NCBI RefSeq assembly: GCF_001418085.1
Contig: NZ_LIQH01000036.1
Location: forward strand, 147,057 to 211,056
DNA length: 64,000 nucleotides
From: Lacinutrix algicola
GTDB lineage: Bacteria; Bacteroidota; Bacteroidia; Flavobacteriales; Flavobacteriaceae
Direction of reading: 5' to 3'
Shown: one piece after another, positions 61,660 to 64,000 of the stretch
How positions within the stretch are numbered: the first letter of the stretch is position 1
How the letters are laid out: every line of letters starts with the position of its first letter
The notes under the pieces: model-generated
What the model was told of the DNA's origin: nothing
What the model saw: the letters and a program-made list of their open reading frames with translations, nothing else
The model's database searches: none
Position numbers and translations under genes: made by a program

Positions 61660-63921
61660 TTAATCCTTTTTATTAAACTTACGTTCATTCTTCTTATTAT
61701 TAAAGAGCCTTTTTAAGAAACCATCACGTTTATCTTCTTCGCAATTTAATGCATCAAGCACTTCATTTGAAGGAGTTTCGAAACTACTTTTAGTAATAGA
61801 ACTATAATTTGAATCTGCATTTAACTTCTGATAAAACTTAGCGAAAATTGGTAAAGCAGAATTTGCGCCTTGCCCTAAGCCTGTAGTTTTAAAACCAATA
61901 TTATAATTATCGTTACCAACCCAATTTACAGTAACTAAGTTAGGCGTAATACCTACAAACCAACCATCTTTATTATCTTGAGTGGTACCAGTTTTGCCTG
62001 CTATATTGTTTTTAAGATTGTAAGTCGACCTTAATCTAGCAGCAGTTCCGGAATTAACCGTAGACTTCATAATTTGTAACATTACTTGTCTTGTATAATC
62101 ACTATAAGCTTTAGTTTCTTTTACTTCTGGTTTAAAGGACACAATCTCTACTCCGTTTTTATCTTCAATTTTAGTAATAAAATAGGGTTTAACTGGTTTG
62201 CTACTATTTACATAACTAGCATAAGCACCTGCGAGTTCTTGTATATTAATTTCGGCAACACCTAAAGCTAAAGACGGTTCTTCAGGAAGTTCTTTTGTAA
62301 TCCCTAATTTCTCAGCTTGCTTTAAAACTTTATCGATACCTACTTCATTTAAAACCTTTACAGCAATAGTATTCATAGATTGGCTTAATGCTTTTTCTAG
62401 ATTATAATTAATGTGCGGATCTTCTTCTTTACTTCCAGAGTTTGTTGGTGTCCAGTTTTTATAATCTGTGTACGTCACTGCTTCCGGAGAAAAATAAGTA
62501 CATGGTTTCATACCGTTATCTATAGCAGCGGTATAAACAAAAGGCTTAAATGTAGAACCTACCTGGCGTTCGCTTTGTGATACGTGATCGTATTTAAAAA
62601 AACGATAATCTATACCACCAATATAAGTTCTTACTGCTCCTGTTTTAGGTTCTAAAGCAATCATGCCTGTGTTTAAAAACTTTAAGTAATGCTTTAAACT
62701 ATCTATTGTAGAAATGTTTTCGATTTTAGTTTCTTTCCAGTTAAACACCTCAACTTCGTGCTTGATAGCAAGTGAATCCATAATTTGAGTATCCTCTAAA
62801 CCAAGTGCTTTATATTTTTTATATGCAGGAAGTGTTTTTATTGTTTTTTCAATTAGCTTTTTATTGGTTTGCCATGGTGCATTTTTACCATAAGAAGCCT
62901 CGTAAGCCTCTTGTAATTTTGTGAGATGCAATTGCATTGCTTCCTCTGCATACTTCTGCATTTGGTAGTCTAATGTTGTGTGTACTACTAATCCATCCTT
63001 ATACAAATTATAAGCCTCTCCATTTGGCTTTTTATAATCTTCTAATACAATTGCTAATTCCTTTTTTAACTGTGCTCTAAAGTATGGTGCTAACCCTAAA
63101 TCGTGATTAAAAGATTGGTAATCTAAATCTATAGCTTCGGTTTTAGATGTTGTTAATTGGTTTTCTGTAATGTAGTTATACTTTAGCATTTGTTGTAATA
63201 CTACATCTCGTCTTTTCTTACTGTTTTCTAAATTACGTCTCGGGTTATAAAAACTATTTGCTTTTAAAGTTCCTACAAGAGTAGCTCCTTGAGATAAGGT
63301 TAAACTTGATGTGGGAATACTAAAAAATTTACGAGAAGCACTTTCTATTCCATAGGTATTATCTGGAAACGGAACCGTATTAAGGTACATAGTTAATATT
63401 TCTTTTTTAGAATATATGTTTTCTATTCGCTTGGCAACTATAGACTCTTTTACTTTGTTAATTACTGTACTAAAAGCAAAGTGTTTATCTCTACCGTATA
63501 AGTTTTTTGCCAATTGCAAAGTAATTGTACTTCCTCCTCCCGAAGATTTATCTTGAAACAAAATTGTTTTAAATAACACACGCAGTAAACTAACATTATC
63601 TACGCCATCGTGCTCATAAAATCGCACATCTTCGGTTGCTATTAAAGCATTTAAAAGATGTTTTGGAAATTGATTATAAGTTAATGGCTGCCTATCGTAA
63701 ATGTAATATTTACCAATAAGCTTACTGTCTTTATCTAAAACCTGAGTGGCTTCGGCTTGCTTTAAATTTGTTAAATCTGCTGTGTTTGGTAATTTACCAA
63801 AGGCTCCAAAATAGATGCTGACAAAAAAAACGAGAGCTAAAATTACGGCTCCAATACCAGCTAAAATGGATTTTTTTACCCATTTATTTTTAAAGAATGT
63901 ACTTAATTTTTGTTTTATCAT
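61660..63921 (-). CDS. Class A penicillin-binding protein (PBP1A-like)
   Basis: 753 residues. A cytoplasmic basic tip and one membrane helix (~18-40) precede a GT51 glycosyltransferase domain (ATEDVRFYEHDGVD, GGGSTITLQLAKNLYGRD) and a transpeptidase domain with SxxK as GSTFKPFVYTAA, SxN as SQSMNTIAVKV and KTG as GKTGTTQDNKDGWFVG. It polymerises and cross-links peptidoglycan. The C-terminal tail is Lys/Arg/Asn-rich. It reads toward the DUF3078 gene; 79 bp upstream to the window end carry no recognised feature. Confidence 0.95.
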   Translation of the reverse strand: MIKQKLSTFFKNKWVKKSILAGIGAVILALVFFVSIYFGAFGKLPNTADLTNLKQAEATQVLDKDSKLIGKYYIYDRQPLTYNQFPKHLLNALIATEDVRFYEHDGVDNVSLLRVLFKTILFQDKSSGGGSTITLQLAKNLYGRDKHFAFSTVINKVKESIVAKRIENIYSKKEILTMYLNTVPFPDNTYGIESASRKFFSIPTSSLTLSQGATLVGTLKANSFYNPRRNLENSKKRRDVVLQQMLKYNYITENQLTTSKTEAIDLDYQSFNHDLGLAPYFRAQLKKELAIVLEDYKKPNGEAYNLYKDGLVVHTTLDYQMQKYAEEAMQLHLTKLQEAYEASYGKNAPWQTNKKLIEKTIKTLPAYKKYKALGLEDTQIMDSLAIKHEVEVFNWKETKIENISTIDSLKHYLKFLNTGMIALEPKTGAVRTYIGGIDYRFFKYDHVSQSERQVGSTFKPFVYTAAIDNGMKPCTYFSPEAVTYTDYKNWTPTNSGSKEEDPHINYNLEKALSQSMNTIAVKVLNEVGIDKVLKQAEKLGITKELPEEPSLALGVAEINIQELAGAYASYVNSSKPVKPYFITKIEDKNGVEIVSFKPEVKETKAYSDYTRQVMLQIMKSTVNSGTAARLRSTYNLKNNIAGKTGTTQDNKDGWFVGITPNLVTVNWVGNDNYNIGFKTTGLGQGANSALPIFAKFYQKLNADSNYSSITKSSFETPSNEVLDALNCEEDKRDGFLKRLFNNKKNERKFNKKD

Positions 63922-64000
63922 GTGTAGCTATAACGTGAAAAAGATCTGTTTCTTTTAATTACGATATTATCTATGATGTTGGTTGTTATTATAATAAAAA

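Overview
The window is about 64 kb of low-GC chromosome. It almost certainly comes from a member of the Flavobacteriaceae (Bacteroidota), probably marine; the genus cannot be named from this sequence. The supporting signs are TAnnTTTG-type promoter elements, a high share of lipoproteins with short signal peptides, an S46 dipeptidyl-peptidase, a three-gene succinate dehydrogenase, DUF2480 and DUF3078 proteins beside the suf genes, and a eukaryote-like glycyl-tRNA synthetase. No rRNA, tRNA, CRISPR array, transposase, integrase or phage gene was seen.

Layout. 1-4264: heavy-metal efflux (TolC-like partner cut by the window edge, periplasmic adaptor lipoprotein, P1B-4-type ATPase). 4342-12042: housekeeping and envelope genes (glyS, a membrane-anchored coiled-coil protein, comF, an Ig-like lipoprotein, a nitrilase-family amidase, a Lys/Glu-rich secreted protein, a methionine-type aminotransferase). 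12134-18907: a DPP11-like peptidase, a LytTR two-component pair whose kinase gene carries a -1 frameshift at a slippery T-run, a membrane MutS-like ATPase and an M28 lipoprotein peptidase. 19016-22490: sdhCAB, with a palindrome sitting exactly between the promoter elements. 22603-28653: a secreted esterase, a BNR/VPS10-like propeller protein and a Xaa-Pro aminopeptidase.

28740-38810 is the accessory-looking part. Two single-gene insertions, an unknown membrane protein (28819-29451) and an orphan RES-domain protein (37548-38687), share a 5' leader and a 3' tail. The leader contains a hairpin whose stem sequence differs between copies while pairing is kept and whose 11-nt loop is conserved. The tail looks like an integron attC or cassette end. 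The second insertion lies directly after a broken 24-codon fragment of a DsbA/FrnE gene. Between the two insertions lie aspartokinase, an ACT-like protein and a TetR-controlled thiol/xenobiotic cluster (AhpD-like, EthD, DsbA/FrnE, peroxiredoxin-like, MRJP lipoprotein, HAD dehalogenase), with a matched pair of 16-bp operators.

38830-41692 is a second thiol module (cupredoxin-like protein, AhpD-like protein, a 32-codon Cys-rich microgene, thioredoxin) next to an AraC regulator. Two promoters there share a box at an identical 35-bp spacing. 41697-45164: BrnQ transporter, a hydrolase, a small zinc-ribbon-like protein, thiL. 45414-50310: a surface operon of TSP3/choice-of-anchor-B lipoprotein, repeat lipoprotein, MbnP-like lipoprotein and MbnH-like dihaem enzyme. 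50441-60501: the Suf Fe-S assembly cluster (sufA-like, B, C, D, S, E, T-like) with two embedded lipoproteins, an ABC exporter and DUF2480. 60608-63921: a DUF3078 outer-membrane protein and convergent PBP1A.
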